Positions 36,077-45,821 of a stretch of 64,000 nucleotides of DNA are shown piece by piece. Source of the DNA: Flavihumibacter petaseus NBRC 106054 (GTDB taxonomy: Bacteria; Bacteroidota; Bacteroidia; Chitinophagales; Chitinophagaceae). A model generated the notes under the pieces. That model did no database searches. It was given only the letters and a program-made list of their open reading frames with translations, and was not told the origin of the DNA. Made by a program: the position numbers and the translations under genes. The stretch spans positions 372,001-436,000 of the forward strand of contig NZ_BBWV01000001.1 in the NCBI RefSeq assembly GCF_000974785.1, written 5' to 3'. Within the stretch, counting starts at the first letter, position 1; each line of letters starts with the position of its first letter.

Positions 36077-37540
36077 TCAATTAGTTTGTTTTGCAGCAGT
36101 TTTTTTGGATATCATTAACAGACCGAGGAATGTAAGTAACCCATTGATTACCAGTAGCTCAATCCCTATCTGGAACCCTTCTGGAGAAGCTGCAAGATAC
36201 TTGCTTAGCAAATAACAGATCACTGGTGAAACAAGGCAGATCAGGGTTACCCATCCATTATCCGGAAAATTGCGTTTGGTCAGTATGCCAAAGGCGAACA
36301 GGCCCAGCAGCGGGCCATAGGTATATCCTGCCAGATCGAGTATTATATTGATGATGGATTTATTGTCCAGCCATTTAAAGATCATAATGCACAACAGAAA
36401 GACAACCGTAAAAGTGAGGTGTACCGTACGGCGGATCTGTTTCTGTCGCTGATCAGTCAGTAAGGGATCTCTCTTTATTCCCAAAATATCAATACAGAAA
36501 GATGAAGTCAGTGCAGTGAGTGCGCCATCTGCACTGGGAAATAACGCTGAGATTAGCGCAATGATAAAGATGATTCCGATAGCAGGTGGTACATGGTTCA
36601 AAGCCACTGTCGGAAAAAGATCGTCTCCTTTAACCGGAAGCTGGTGCTGCTCTGCGAACAGGTATAGCAAACCACCAAGGAGCAGGAAAAGGAAATTGAC
36701 GAATACCAGCACCACACTGAAGCTGATGATATTCTTCTGGGAATCGCCCAGTGTCTTCACCGAAATATTCTTCTGCATCATTTCCTGGTCGAGTCCTGTC
36801 ATCGCAATGGTAATGAACGCGCCACCTATGATCTGTTTCAGAAAAAACCCTTTGCTGTTGACATCTGTATTGAAGATCCGCGTAAACCCTTTGGTCGAAA
36901 TGGCATCCATAGCGCCGGTAAAATGAAAACCAAGTTGCTGCATGATATAGAAAACGCAGATCACCAAACCCAGGAGCATACAGGATGTTTGCAGTGTGTC
37001 TGTATATACGATCGTTTTTACACCACCTTCGAAGGTGTAGAGCAATATCATCAGCAGGATAACAATCGCCGTTACTATAAACGGCACGTGCAGGGCATCG
37101 AGTATAAAAATCTGCATCACATTGATAACAAGGTACAGCCGTGCCGTCGCGCCAACGGTACGCGATATGATGAAGAATAATGCACCGGTCTTATAGGCAA
37201 CGGTTCCGAATCGGTGTTGCAGATAATTATAGATTGATGTCAGGTTCAGGCGGTAATATAGCGGCAACAATACGAAGGCGATCACCAGGTATCCCAGAAA
37301 ATATCCCAATACCACCTGCATATAGGTGAAGGCATTGGCTGCCACTGTTCCAGGAACGGAAACAAACGTAACACCACTCAGTGAAGTACCGATCATGCCG
37401 AAGGCCACCAGGATCCAGTTGGAATTCCTGTTGCCGATAAAAAAACTGTCATTGTTAGCGTTGCGCGAAGTAAACCAGGCAACAATCAGCAGAATTACAA
37501 AATAGGCCAAAACAAATCCAAAGAGAAGCGACGCTGACAT
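36077..37540 (-). CDS. Sodium:solute symporter (SSS family)
   Basis: 487 residues with about 13 hydrophobic helices. It shows SSS-family features: the N-terminal helix, then FFIGNRNSNW, GMIGTSLSGVTFVS in helix 2 (the unwound substrate/sodium site region), and SALFPSADGALTALTSSF in the later sodium-site helix. The substrate cannot be told. It is divergent from the second LOG gene (41-base gap) and 94 bases upstream of the first LOG gene. Confidence 0.92.
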   Translation of the reverse strand: MSASLLFGFVLAYFVILLIVAWFTSRNANNDSFFIGNRNSNWILVAFGMIGTSLSGVTFVSVPGTVAANAFTYMQVVLGYFLGYLVIAFVLLPLYYRLNLTSIYNYLQHRFGTVAYKTGALFFIISRTVGATARLYLVINVMQIFILDALHVPFIVTAIVILLMILLYTFEGGVKTIVYTDTLQTSCMLLGLVICVFYIMQQLGFHFTGAMDAISTKGFTRIFNTDVNSKGFFLKQIIGGAFITIAMTGLDQEMMQKNISVKTLGDSQKNIISFSVVLVFVNFLFLLLGGLLYLFAEQHQLPVKGDDLFPTVALNHVPPAIGIIFIIALISALFPSADGALTALTSSFCIDILGIKRDPLLTDQRQKQIRRTVHLTFTVVFLLCIMIFKWLDNKSIINIILDLAGYTYGPLLGLFAFGILTKRNFPDNGWVTLICLVSPVICYLLSKYLAASPEGFQIGIELLVINGLLTFLGLLMISKKTAAKQTN

Positions 37541-37581
37541 AGACGCATTTTTTTGTAAAATAGTTACTTTAGTACAATTAT

Positions 37582-38121
37582 ATGAACATTAAAGCGATCG
37601 CCGTTTTTTGCGGATCTCACGCCGGAGCAAATCCGATGTTCCTTTCACATACAGCTGAACTGGGAAGACTACTGGCAATGCTCGAAATCAAACTGGTTTA
37701 TGGCGGAGGAAAAAAGGGCCTGATGGGCGCTATCGCCGATGCTGTATTGAAGCACGGTGGAGAAGTAATGGGCGTAATTCCCAAAATACTCACTGAATGG
37801 GAACAACAACACGAAGGGTTAACCGAACTGGCGGTAGTGCCTGATATGCACAGCCGAAAAAAGATGATGTACGAAATGAGTGATGCTGCCATCATTCTTC
37901 CCGGCGGGTACGGGACAATGGATGAACTGTTCGAAATGCTGACATGGAATCAGTTGAAAATTCATGATAAGAAGATTTACCTCCTGAATTCAGCCAATTA
38001 CTACCAGTCGCTGATCCATTTCCTGCGGCATGCAGAAAAGGAGCAATTCCTGTATGACCCCCTGGAAGAGCGCATTATTGTATGCAATAATCCCGTGGAA
38101 ATTTTCAACAAGATTACCTGA
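37582..38121 (+). CDS. LOG family protein, short paralogue
   Basis: 179 residues, the standard length of cytokinin-type LOG enzymes. The N-terminus AVFCGSHAG, nucleotide-binding VYGGGKKGLMGAIADA (about 39-54), the conserved SRKKMMYEMSDAAIILPGGYGTMDELFE (R, K and the PGGxGTxxE motif with the catalytic Glu) and LLNSANYYQSLIHFL are all present. It is predicted to release the base from nucleoside 5'-monophosphates. It is divergent from the symporter gene, and with the LOG at 35287 it brackets that gene. It ends 14 bases before the convergent outer-membrane barrel gene. Confidence 0.93.
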   Translation: MNIKAIAVFCGSHAGANPMFLSHTAELGRLLAMLEIKLVYGGGKKGLMGAIADAVLKHGGEVMGVIPKILTEWEQQHEGLTELAVVPDMHSRKKMMYEMSDAAIILPGGYGTMDELFEMLTWNQLKIHDKKIYLLNSANYYQSLIHFLRHAEKEQFLYDPLEERIIVCNNPVEIFNKIT

Positions 38122-38135
38122 AACCAAGCCAAAAT

Positions 38136-38747
38136 CTATCGGCCACCACCCAGGCCGAAACTGAATCCGATACTGATAAATGGCTTGTTCCCGTATGGCG
38201 TGGATGGATCCGTAGGCAAATATCCGGTCTTATTCAGCAAGTCATATTGCACCATGATCATCAGGCCCCCGACGCTACCCATCGGTAATACACCGCCAGC
38301 ACCAAGCAAGAGTGACGGCATTATGCCACCGTTGACTGAACTTTTGGAATCACTGAGGTAATCTGTATAACTTCCCCATATGTAGTTCAGTTCAGGCTGT
38401 ACCTGAAGGAACGCCTGGGGAATGGGGAAAAAACGGCCAAATATGTTCATGCCGGCAACGCCATAGTTTGACCGCGCAACCGTCTCATTATCATATCCAC
38501 GCGTCCGAATCTGGGTATATTGGCCATTGATGCCGATCCCCGCTGCAATCATCTGGCTGAACCGGTAACCGGCCTGAGGAGAAACATTGATGAAGGTGTA
38601 ATCGCCAAAACTCATCCCGAAATTGCCGCCGATAAACATCCTGCTCTTGTCAAATCCCTTTTTCGCTGCCGAATCCTCGTCATACTGCGCAGTTGACTGC
38701 GTGATCATCGTTACCACCAGCGCAAGAGCCATCAAGAGTTTTTTCAT
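38136..38747 (-). CDS. Outer membrane beta-barrel protein, unknown function
   Basis: 203 residues. Signal peptide of about 20 residues (ends STAQ), then alternating hydrophobic/polar strands typical of a small 8-stranded barrel, ending in IGFSFGLGGG with aromatic residues in the last strand. A short insert SYTDYLSDSKSSVNG may be an exposed loop. I do not recognise a closer family. It is 130 bases downstream of the PorP/SprF gene on the same strand, and could be part of the same surface-export unit, though the gap makes this uncertain. Confidence 0.8.
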   Translation of the reverse strand: MKKLLMALALVVTMITQSTAQYDEDSAAKKGFDKSRMFIGGNFGMSFGDYTFINVSPQAGYRFSQMIAAGIGINGQYTQIRTRGYDNETVARSNYGVAGMNIFGRFFPIPQAFLQVQPELNYIWGSYTDYLSDSKSSVNGGIMPSLLLGAGGVLPMGSVGGLMIMVQYDLLNKTGYLPTDPSTPYGNKPFISIGFSFGLGGGR

Positions 38748-38877
38748 AATTATGTTTTAGGTCGGTAATTGCCAATAATTAAGAGACAGTTACAGGCAGT
38801 GCTTCGCTGCCCGCCAATCAGGCTGCACCCGGCAAGCCGGTGTAAAAGTCGTAAAAATAGTTTTGCGGCAACACTTA

Positions 38878-39927
38878 TCAGAAACGGGGACACAGAGATT
38901 GTCGCTGACTGCCGTTATAATCGCTGTAAAAGCCCTGTTTCAGGAGAGAAAACTCAATGGCCCCACGGGAATTGTTATAGGCTGCAAGCGAAGATGTGGT
39001 AACATCGTAGGTAAAACTCATCCGGAAATTCTTCCATTGAAAACCGATCAGCGGAATAATTGATTCTCCTGCCCTGTAAAAAGCCCCCCCGATAAGCTGA
39101 ACTTCACCATCGCCGCTGAGATTATAATTGGCACTTCCCCCCAATACCAATTCATTGGCCGTAGCCTGGCTGGTATAATATCCCATGGGGTTAAGTATAA
39201 CCTGGTCATTCAGTTTAATGCTGGCACTAAGAAATCCGATATACCGCATTGCCAGGCGATTGTCAAAACCACTCTCCGTAAAAAAACTTTCTTTCGGCCG
39301 GTTCAGGTGATGCACCGAAAAGCCACCATTAATGTACAGATTGTCCGTCGGGAAATAAGCATAGTTGAGCCCCGCCTGGATATCCATATAAGTAATGCTG
39401 GTATTGGTAAAAACCACATTGGTGGGTAACCCCGCATCGAAAAAACCGGTCGCCTGGTTGAACTGGTCAGGGAACTTCAGTTTGGTCGGGTCGATTCGCT
39501 TATTTGACATTCCCACATTAAATCCCGCCGTAAGCAAACTTGCATAGCCAAGCATCTGGTGGTATGCAATAGAACCGTACAATTTGGTCGAAGTAAGATT
39601 TCCGCTACCGGCCGCATCCCTTAATAACACGCCACCCAATCCTAGCCACCCGTTTTCAAAACGGTCACGGAAAACCTGGGCATCACCATAAATGCTGAAC
39701 GTCTTATAAGGCACCGACATCACATTCACCCACTGGTTACGGTAATTGGCGCCAATACGGTAGTCCGCATCGGGTATAAAACCGGTGTTCGCAGGATTTG
39801 TTGTCAGCGGTGAATTGAAAAATTGGGAAAAATGCAGATCCTGACCGATAGCCTGCCCTTGCGCCAATACGGCCAGAATAAACATCAGGGTCCAAACTTT
39901 ACCGGGTTTATATATTATGCAATCCAT
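38878..39927 (-). CDS. PorP/SprF family type IX secretion-associated outer membrane protein, second copy
   Basis: 349 residues. A signal-like helix (ending AIGQ) is followed by the family start DLHFSQFFNSPLTTNPANTG, then a beta barrel with recognisable blocks (YRNQWVNV, HHLNRPKESFF, FTYDV) and the same CPRF ending as the copy at 13661. It lies 17 bases downstream of the DUF7948/PKD cargo gene whose C-terminal domain is type B, the normal arrangement of a cargo and its dedicated outer-membrane partner. Confidence 0.92.
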   Translation of the reverse strand: MDCIIYKPGKVWTLMFILAVLAQGQAIGQDLHFSQFFNSPLTTNPANTGFIPDADYRIGANYRNQWVNVMSVPYKTFSIYGDAQVFRDRFENGWLGLGGVLLRDAAGSGNLTSTKLYGSIAYHQMLGYASLLTAGFNVGMSNKRIDPTKLKFPDQFNQATGFFDAGLPTNVVFTNTSITYMDIQAGLNYAYFPTDNLYINGGFSVHHLNRPKESFFTESGFDNRLAMRYIGFLSASIKLNDQVILNPMGYYTSQATANELVLGGSANYNLSGDGEVQLIGGAFYRAGESIIPLIGFQWKNFRMSFTYDVTTSSLAAYNNSRGAIEFSLLKQGFYSDYNGSQRQSLCPRF

Positions 39928-39944
39928 TTCCCTTTCATTAATGG

Positions 39945-42900
39945 TTATCGGATCAGAGTGATATCTCCTTTCTTGGTGGTTCGGGTGCCGTCAATGAACT
40001 CGACTTCCAGCACATAGGCATAAACATCCATCGGTTGCACCACACCATTATAGCGACCATCCCAGCCACCTTTAACCGTATGCGATTCAAATACCTTCTG
40101 CCCAAAACGATTGTAGATCATGAAGCGCATTTTTGAAATACCAAAGCCTTTCACATAGAAAATATTATTAGGTGCATTGCCCAACGGTGTGAATGCATTT
40201 GGCAGATCAATCCTGGGTACCACGATTGCTTCAACCGGTTGGCAAACGGTATCCACACAACCACTGGCATTGGTAGCTTCAAGGCATACATCAAACCTGC
40301 CGGAACTGTTGTACTGGTGTTCCACCTGTGCGCGACTGGTTGTTGCCTGTGTTTCGCCATCGCCAAAAGACCAGTTAAAACTGATGGCGTCTGGTGAAGA
40401 TGTGTTGGTGAAAATATGCGGTGTATTCTCCACCGGAACCACCGGCGCATAAGTAAACGCTGCAGTAGGCTTGTCCTGCACCAGCACGCTCTTCGTAATC
40501 CTGTCTGTTACATTACAGGTGTTGGGATCCGTGGCAGTTAGTGTCACCTGGTAAGTGCCCGCATTATTGAAAATCTTAACGGGTGTCTTCTCGGTAGAAG
40601 TTGTACCGTCGCCAAAATCCCATAGCCATGTCATTCCGGCAATACTGGTATTGGTAATAATCGCATTATAGGGTGCGCAACCATTGGGAATAATGAAGTC
40701 TGCTTTCACAAGCGGACTGAGATAATACTCTTTAATAATTGCATCATCAACATTACAGAAGATCGTATCCCTCAATACCATTCTCACCTGATAAGAACCA
40801 GCTGATGCAAAAGAATGCACCACCGGCTGCACACCAGTGATCAATGTCGTTCCATCACCAAAGTCCCACAGGAAGCTCGAGTCAGTGAAGGAGTATCCGG
40901 CGGGAGGCGTGGAAAGGTTGGTAAACTTGAAAGTCAGCGATTCGCAGGGCAACTGTTTGGCGCCTGTAAAATCCAGCTGCGCCTCTGCAGCACTCACCTT
41001 CACATGTATATAGGAGGTGTCAGCGATATTACAGGTGTTGGAGTCAATGGAAATCAATCTGACCCTGAACAACCCAACATTGTTATAGGTATGCTGAATC
41101 TGCCCGTCGGTGGTCTTCACATCTGGTGAACCATCGCCGAAGGACCATACATAGGTCTTTGCATTGCGAATGGTGTCTTTCAGCAGAACAGTTAACGGCA
41201 CACATCCCATGGTGTCTCTCACGCCGTTGATATAGGATGCGACCCCTGAACCAACACCGGCAAAATTGAAGTGAATTTTTACAGCTGCAAGGTTGCACTG
41301 TGCTCCATTTCCATTCCCGCTGGGATCATAGGCTCCCGAAAATCCATTGGAACAACACCAGGCCCCTGGTGTTACGGGAAAACGCGGCCGCGGATTCGAA
41401 CCAGTAAAACAGTTGGCACAAATTGCCTGGTAGATCACACCATTCTGATCATAACGGCTGGTTCCACCGTCAACATGCTCCGACAGATCACCGTTTTGCC
41501 CAAAGAACGATGCATATAATAATTCAGTCGCATCGCGTTTGATCACTATAAAATAAAAATCATTTCCATCTGTGGTCTTCTTAATCGCATCAGGCGTTAC
41601 CTGCATGCCGAAAGTACCCTGCATATTGAAACTGCCGAGATTGGTACCACCCCAGCCGGAAACATATACGTTCTGGCAACGGTCAACCAGAAAAGCCACA
41701 GGTGAGATATTGGGTTTGCCCTGCGCCGTACCGAAAGTAGTGCGGTATTGCCAGTCGGACAGATCTTTCTTTAGTTTCCCTACAAACTGACGCGCATTGT
41801 CTGTGCCATATACCGCATTGATCTTTGGCATATTTCCGAACGTTATCCCCATGGTATAGGGATCGCCAAAACGGTCGAATTCAAATCCCAGTACGGCATC
41901 CCGCTGATTCGTACCGATGTAGGTGGATTTTTTGACTGAAGTGCCGTTACCTGGAAACACAGCAATGAATCCATCTGTTTCGCCGCCCTGGTAGCTTGAG
42001 CCGACTGTTCCTGCATGGCTTCCGGGAAGATCATCGCTTTCTGTAGAACCGGCAATATAGATGTCACCGTCAAGGGGGTTGATGCCGACAACAAATGCAG
42101 CATCACGTTTTGAGCCGCCAAAATAAGTTGACATCAACACATTGGACAGATCAGGATTTGTCTTGATCAACACACCATCCTGCTCTCCGCTTAAACTCCT
42201 GTTAGGAGCGTTAGCGGTAGTATAGAAATTATCAGACTGAGTACAGGATGCCAGGTAAATATTGCCACCCCCGTCAATGATCACTTCACTGCGGGCATCA
42301 TCACCATAAAAATTAATCAGCCCGTGAGTTCCGCCCTGATGGCTATTGGCAGTATTAAGTCCATCGTCTCCACCACCTCCGATCCGGATTGATCCGACCA
42401 GCGCTGTACCAGCCGGATTCAATTCAGTCAGCACGATATCCCAGCTCCCCTGAGGTCCATAGGTATTGGCGGGAACGGTAACAGGATAATCAGGAGAGTG
42501 CGTCCGCCCGGCGATAATAAGGTTGCCACGGTTGTTAACAATCAGGCTGTGCGGCTGATCTGATTCTTTTCCACCGATATAGGTTGCATATACCCGGTTC
42601 GTCCCCAGCGGGTCGAATTTCATGATTCCCATATTGAATGGTGAAGTACCGGCTGACCCCCTGTAGTCTTCCTGAAATGCGCCGTCTGACACCGGAAATC
42701 CGCTACCAAAAACTATTCCCCCGGAATATAACGTTCCATCCGGACCATAGGTGGCGGTGTATCCCCAGTTGTCCGAACGGCTTTTTGTAAACGTTGAGAA
42801 TATCAGGGTTGGATCAATCACCAGCAACTGCTGCGGATCATAGGAACCAAGAGAAAATCTCACAGTATTTCCCTTTACCTGGTAACGGTTAGACACTTCA

Positions 42901-43607
42901 GTCCTGCCCTTTCCGGAGGTTTGATAGGTATACGGATTAAGTTCGGTAACTGTGCCCACTGAAGTACCTACCATAAGCTCACCCTTTTTCACGGCAAGCT
43001 TGTCGGTACCTTTATACTCGAGTACGATGCTGGAAGGATCTCCCCCGGGCCGTACAATAAATTCATATTTCACCCATCCCTCTTCGGTATAAAACCGCAT
43101 ATCAATGTTGGGATAAACATCTTTGTATACAACGGCACCATATATCCGGCACCCTCCCGCCCATTTGCTTCTGTCATCTCCCAGCATGTAATTGTTGTAG
43201 CCCGGCAACTGTTTATCGCCTGAGATCAGGGGAGCTGGATTGCCACCTTTTAATTCTACCGTATATGCGTGAGAACGAAGGGTGATTTTATCTTCATCTA
43301 CCGCTGTTGCAGCTTTGCGATAGGTTTTGCCGCCACCACCTGATCCACCCTGTCCGCCTGGCTGCTCATTGCCATGTGCAGCCGAAAGGTGTGAATCGAA
43401 TTTTGCAAGGTCTGCTGGATTGTGCTGAAGGATAGTGAAGCCGTTGCTGCGCAGAAAGAACGCACCGTTATCCAGCTCCCCCATGAATTTTACACGCTGA
43501 TCCCACTGCCCTTTATTCTCAACGAATTCCAGGGAGTTGGTATTTTTCTGTGCGAATGCCGACACAGAAAATAGGGTAATCAGAAATATGGACAGAAATC
43601 TTCCCAA
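39945..43607 (-). CDS. DUF7948-type surface protein with PKD domains and T9SS type-B C-terminal domain
   Basis: 1220 residues. The start is TTG at 43607, since an in-frame TAG lies two codons upstream; it gives a clean signal peptide (FLSIFLITLFSVSAFAQ). The N-terminal domain begins LEFVENKGQWDQRVKF and includes KWAGGCRIYGAVVYKDVYPNIDMRF, as in the DUF7948 family. The middle (about 270-740) resembles SBBP beta-propeller repeats (THSPDYPVT, YIGGKESD, YFGGSKRD). Four PKD domains follow (about 820-1130, with FGDG motifs). The CHU_C domain ends KKGDITLIR. A glycine-rich stretch near 85 is low complexity. It is probably displayed on the surface, with PorP/SprF at 38878 as partner. Confidence 0.9.
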   Translation of the reverse strand: MGRFLSIFLITLFSVSAFAQKNTNSLEFVENKGQWDQRVKFMGELDNGAFFLRSNGFTILQHNPADLAKFDSHLSAAHGNEQPGGQGGSGGGGKTYRKAATAVDEDKITLRSHAYTVELKGGNPAPLISGDKQLPGYNNYMLGDDRSKWAGGCRIYGAVVYKDVYPNIDMRFYTEEGWVKYEFIVRPGGDPSSIVLEYKGTDKLAVKKGELMVGTSVGTVTELNPYTYQTSGKGRTEVSNRYQVKGNTVRFSLGSYDPQQLLVIDPTLIFSTFTKSRSDNWGYTATYGPDGTLYSGGIVFGSGFPVSDGAFQEDYRGSAGTSPFNMGIMKFDPLGTNRVYATYIGGKESDQPHSLIVNNRGNLIIAGRTHSPDYPVTVPANTYGPQGSWDIVLTELNPAGTALVGSIRIGGGGDDGLNTANSHQGGTHGLINFYGDDARSEVIIDGGGNIYLASCTQSDNFYTTANAPNRSLSGEQDGVLIKTNPDLSNVLMSTYFGGSKRDAAFVVGINPLDGDIYIAGSTESDDLPGSHAGTVGSSYQGGETDGFIAVFPGNGTSVKKSTYIGTNQRDAVLGFEFDRFGDPYTMGITFGNMPKINAVYGTDNARQFVGKLKKDLSDWQYRTTFGTAQGKPNISPVAFLVDRCQNVYVSGWGGTNLGSFNMQGTFGMQVTPDAIKKTTDGNDFYFIVIKRDATELLYASFFGQNGDLSEHVDGGTSRYDQNGVIYQAICANCFTGSNPRPRFPVTPGAWCCSNGFSGAYDPSGNGNGAQCNLAAVKIHFNFAGVGSGVASYINGVRDTMGCVPLTVLLKDTIRNAKTYVWSFGDGSPDVKTTDGQIQHTYNNVGLFRVRLISIDSNTCNIADTSYIHVKVSAAEAQLDFTGAKQLPCESLTFKFTNLSTPPAGYSFTDSSFLWDFGDGTTLITGVQPVVHSFASAGSYQVRMVLRDTIFCNVDDAIIKEYYLSPLVKADFIIPNGCAPYNAIITNTSIAGMTWLWDFGDGTTSTEKTPVKIFNNAGTYQVTLTATDPNTCNVTDRITKSVLVQDKPTAAFTYAPVVPVENTPHIFTNTSSPDAISFNWSFGDGETQATTSRAQVEHQYNSSGRFDVCLEATNASGCVDTVCQPVEAIVVPRIDLPNAFTPLGNAPNNIFYVKGFGISKMRFMIYNRFGQKVFESHTVKGGWDGRYNGVVQPMDVYAYVLEVEFIDGTRTTKKGDITLIR

Positions 43608-43676
43608 GGTCTATTGAATTTACATCAAATAAATGAATACCGCCAGCCGGGGTCTCGATTAAAACCACTTTAATAT

Positions 43677-45806
43677 CTACGAAATTTTACTCCAGGCAAG
43701 TTTCCCTTTCTGCGATTGTAAAAAAGCCCTTAACGCCGTATGCGCGGGATCCCTTAATTCAGGGTCGGATTCCACCAGTGCACCTGCCATCCTTTTCGCC
43801 TGTTCCAGCAATTGCCTGTCAGATACAAGGTCCGCCAGCCTGAAATTCAGTTCCCCGCTTTGCCGCGTGCCTTCGATATCACCCGGTCCACGCAACTCAA
43901 GATCTTTCTCTGCAATAAGAAATCCGTCATTCGTAGCACACATTGTCTTCAACCGCTCACGCGCGTCATTGTTGACCTGCATACCTGTTAATAATATGCA
44001 AAAACTTTTCTCCGCCCCTCTTCCCACCCTTCCACGAAGCTGATGCAGCTGTGAAAGCCCGAACTTTTCTGCGCTTTCTATTACCATTACACTTGCATTT
44101 GGTACGTTTACCCCCACTTCAATTACTGTTGTTGCCACCATGATGTGAGTGTCATTTTGGACAAACCGTTGCATATTGGTTTCTTTCACATCTGCGGCTT
44201 GTCTTCCATGAACAACACTGATCCAGAATCTCGGTTCAGGAAAAAAGGCTTTGATATTCTCATAGCCGCGCATAAGATTTTCCAGGTCAAGTTTGTCTGA
44301 CTCTTCTATCAGCGGGAATATGAAATAGGCCTGCCGTCCTTTGGCTATTTCTGCGCGCACAAAATCCATCACACTGGCCCTCGCATGTTCATAACGGTGA
44401 ACCGTGCTGATGGGTTGCCGGCCTGGTGGTAATTCATCAATTATGCTATAATCGAGATCGCCATATGCCGTCATCGCAAGTGTCCGGGGGATTGGTGTAG
44501 CGGTCATCACCAGAATATGTGGCGGAACTACAGCTTTTTTCCAGAGCCTCGCACGTTGTGCAACGCCGAAACGATGCTGTTCATCCACAATAGCCAGCCC
44601 AAGTTGGTAAAAAACCACTTTGTCCTCCAGCAAGGCATGCGTTCCGATTACCCAATGTATTGAACCATCTGCAAGCCCGGCCAGGATCATTTTACGTTCT
44701 GCAGCCCGCGTTGAACCCGTCAGCAAAGCAATTTTCAACGGCATCTTTTTTACCAGCTCAGAAATACCGGAATAGTGTTGCGCAGCCAGGATTTCGGTTG
44801 GCGCCATAAGCAGGCTCTGAAATCCGTTGTCGGCTGCCAGTAACATAGTCAGTAGAGCCACCATGGTTTTACCGCTTCCTACATCCCCTTGTAACAACCG
44901 GTTCATCTGCCTCCCCTGGCCCATATCTGCCCGGATTTCCTTAAGTACCCTTTTCTGAGCGCCGGTAAGTGCAAACGGAAGATGCTGCTCATAGAATTCA
45001 TGGAACAAATTTCCTACCTGTCCGAAGACAACTCCTTTTGAATACCGGTGCCTTTCCAGCCTGATCAGGCTTAACCGGAGCTGTGCAAGGAAAAGTTCTT
45101 CAAATTTCAGGCGTTCAACGGCCTGGCGCCAGGCTGCTTCGTTAGCCGGAAAATGAATCTGCCGATATGCTTCAAACCTGCTGGGAAAACCAAAAGTGGC
45201 CACGAGTTTTTCAGGGAGGTTCTCGGGCAGATCTGCCGGCTGCAGCGCCTGGAGTAGCTGGCCCGTAAATTTTGCCAGCTGCCTGCCGCCGAGGGATTTC
45301 GCTTTCAGCTTTTCGGTGCTGGGATAGATAGGTTCCAGTGTAGAACGACCACCCGCCTTTTCGCGCGAATACAACTCTATCTCAGGGTGGCTGATTTGCG
45401 CCCGCCCGTTAAACTGTCCCATTTTTCCAAAGACCAGGTAAGACTGTCCCGTTTCCAGGTTCTTCTGGATCCAGTGAATGGCCTGGAACCAGATCAGATC
45501 CAGCTCACCCGTATCATCACGAAGGGTTCCGATTAACCGCTTGCTCCTGCCCTCACCCAATACCTGCAATTGAACCAGTACACCGGCAGTCTGCACATAA
45601 TCATTGGCACTTGTTGCCACCCTGATGGGATCCACCCTTGTTTTGTCAATGTGTCTGAGAGGAAAATGGTCCAGTAAATCTTTGTAGGTGAAAACAGAAA
45701 GCTCTTTTTTGAGCAGGTCGGCTCGGAGAGGGCCCATTCCTTTCAGGTACTCAATCGGGCTGGATAGTATAGTAGCGTCAAAATGAATGGAAACAATTTC
45801 GCACAA
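43677..45806 (-). CDS. recG: ATP-dependent DNA helicase RecG
   Basis: 709 residues. It remodels stalled replication forks and Holliday junctions. An N-terminal wedge/OB domain (SSPIEYLKGMGPLRADLLKK; later QAIHWIQKNL) is followed by helicase motifs: Walker A LLQGDVGSGKTMVAL, DEQH box (IVDEQHRFGV), MTATPIPRTLAM, and motif VI QLRGRVGRG. The only possible start that keeps the wedge domain is TTG at 45806, 15 bases after the stop of the GT2 gene and in the same frame; a shorter ATG start would cut into the wedge. Confidence 0.95.
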   Translation of the reverse strand: MCEIVSIHFDATILSSPIEYLKGMGPLRADLLKKELSVFTYKDLLDHFPLRHIDKTRVDPIRVATSANDYVQTAGVLVQLQVLGEGRSKRLIGTLRDDTGELDLIWFQAIHWIQKNLETGQSYLVFGKMGQFNGRAQISHPEIELYSREKAGGRSTLEPIYPSTEKLKAKSLGGRQLAKFTGQLLQALQPADLPENLPEKLVATFGFPSRFEAYRQIHFPANEAAWRQAVERLKFEELFLAQLRLSLIRLERHRYSKGVVFGQVGNLFHEFYEQHLPFALTGAQKRVLKEIRADMGQGRQMNRLLQGDVGSGKTMVALLTMLLAADNGFQSLLMAPTEILAAQHYSGISELVKKMPLKIALLTGSTRAAERKMILAGLADGSIHWVIGTHALLEDKVVFYQLGLAIVDEQHRFGVAQRARLWKKAVVPPHILVMTATPIPRTLAMTAYGDLDYSIIDELPPGRQPISTVHRYEHARASVMDFVRAEIAKGRQAYFIFPLIEESDKLDLENLMRGYENIKAFFPEPRFWISVVHGRQAADVKETNMQRFVQNDTHIMVATTVIEVGVNVPNASVMVIESAEKFGLSQLHQLRGRVGRGAEKSFCILLTGMQVNNDARERLKTMCATNDGFLIAEKDLELRGPGDIEGTRQSGELNFRLADLVSDRQLLEQAKRMAGALVESDPELRDPAHTALRAFLQSQKGKLAWSKIS

Positions 45807-45821
45807 ATTTAAGGGCGTACT

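Noticed and set aside
38796-38812. Hairpin GGCAGTG-CTT-CGCTGCC as terminator of the PorP/SprF gene
   Set aside because: The stem is present with one G-T pair, but no T-run follows on the minus strand, so I do not call it a terminator.
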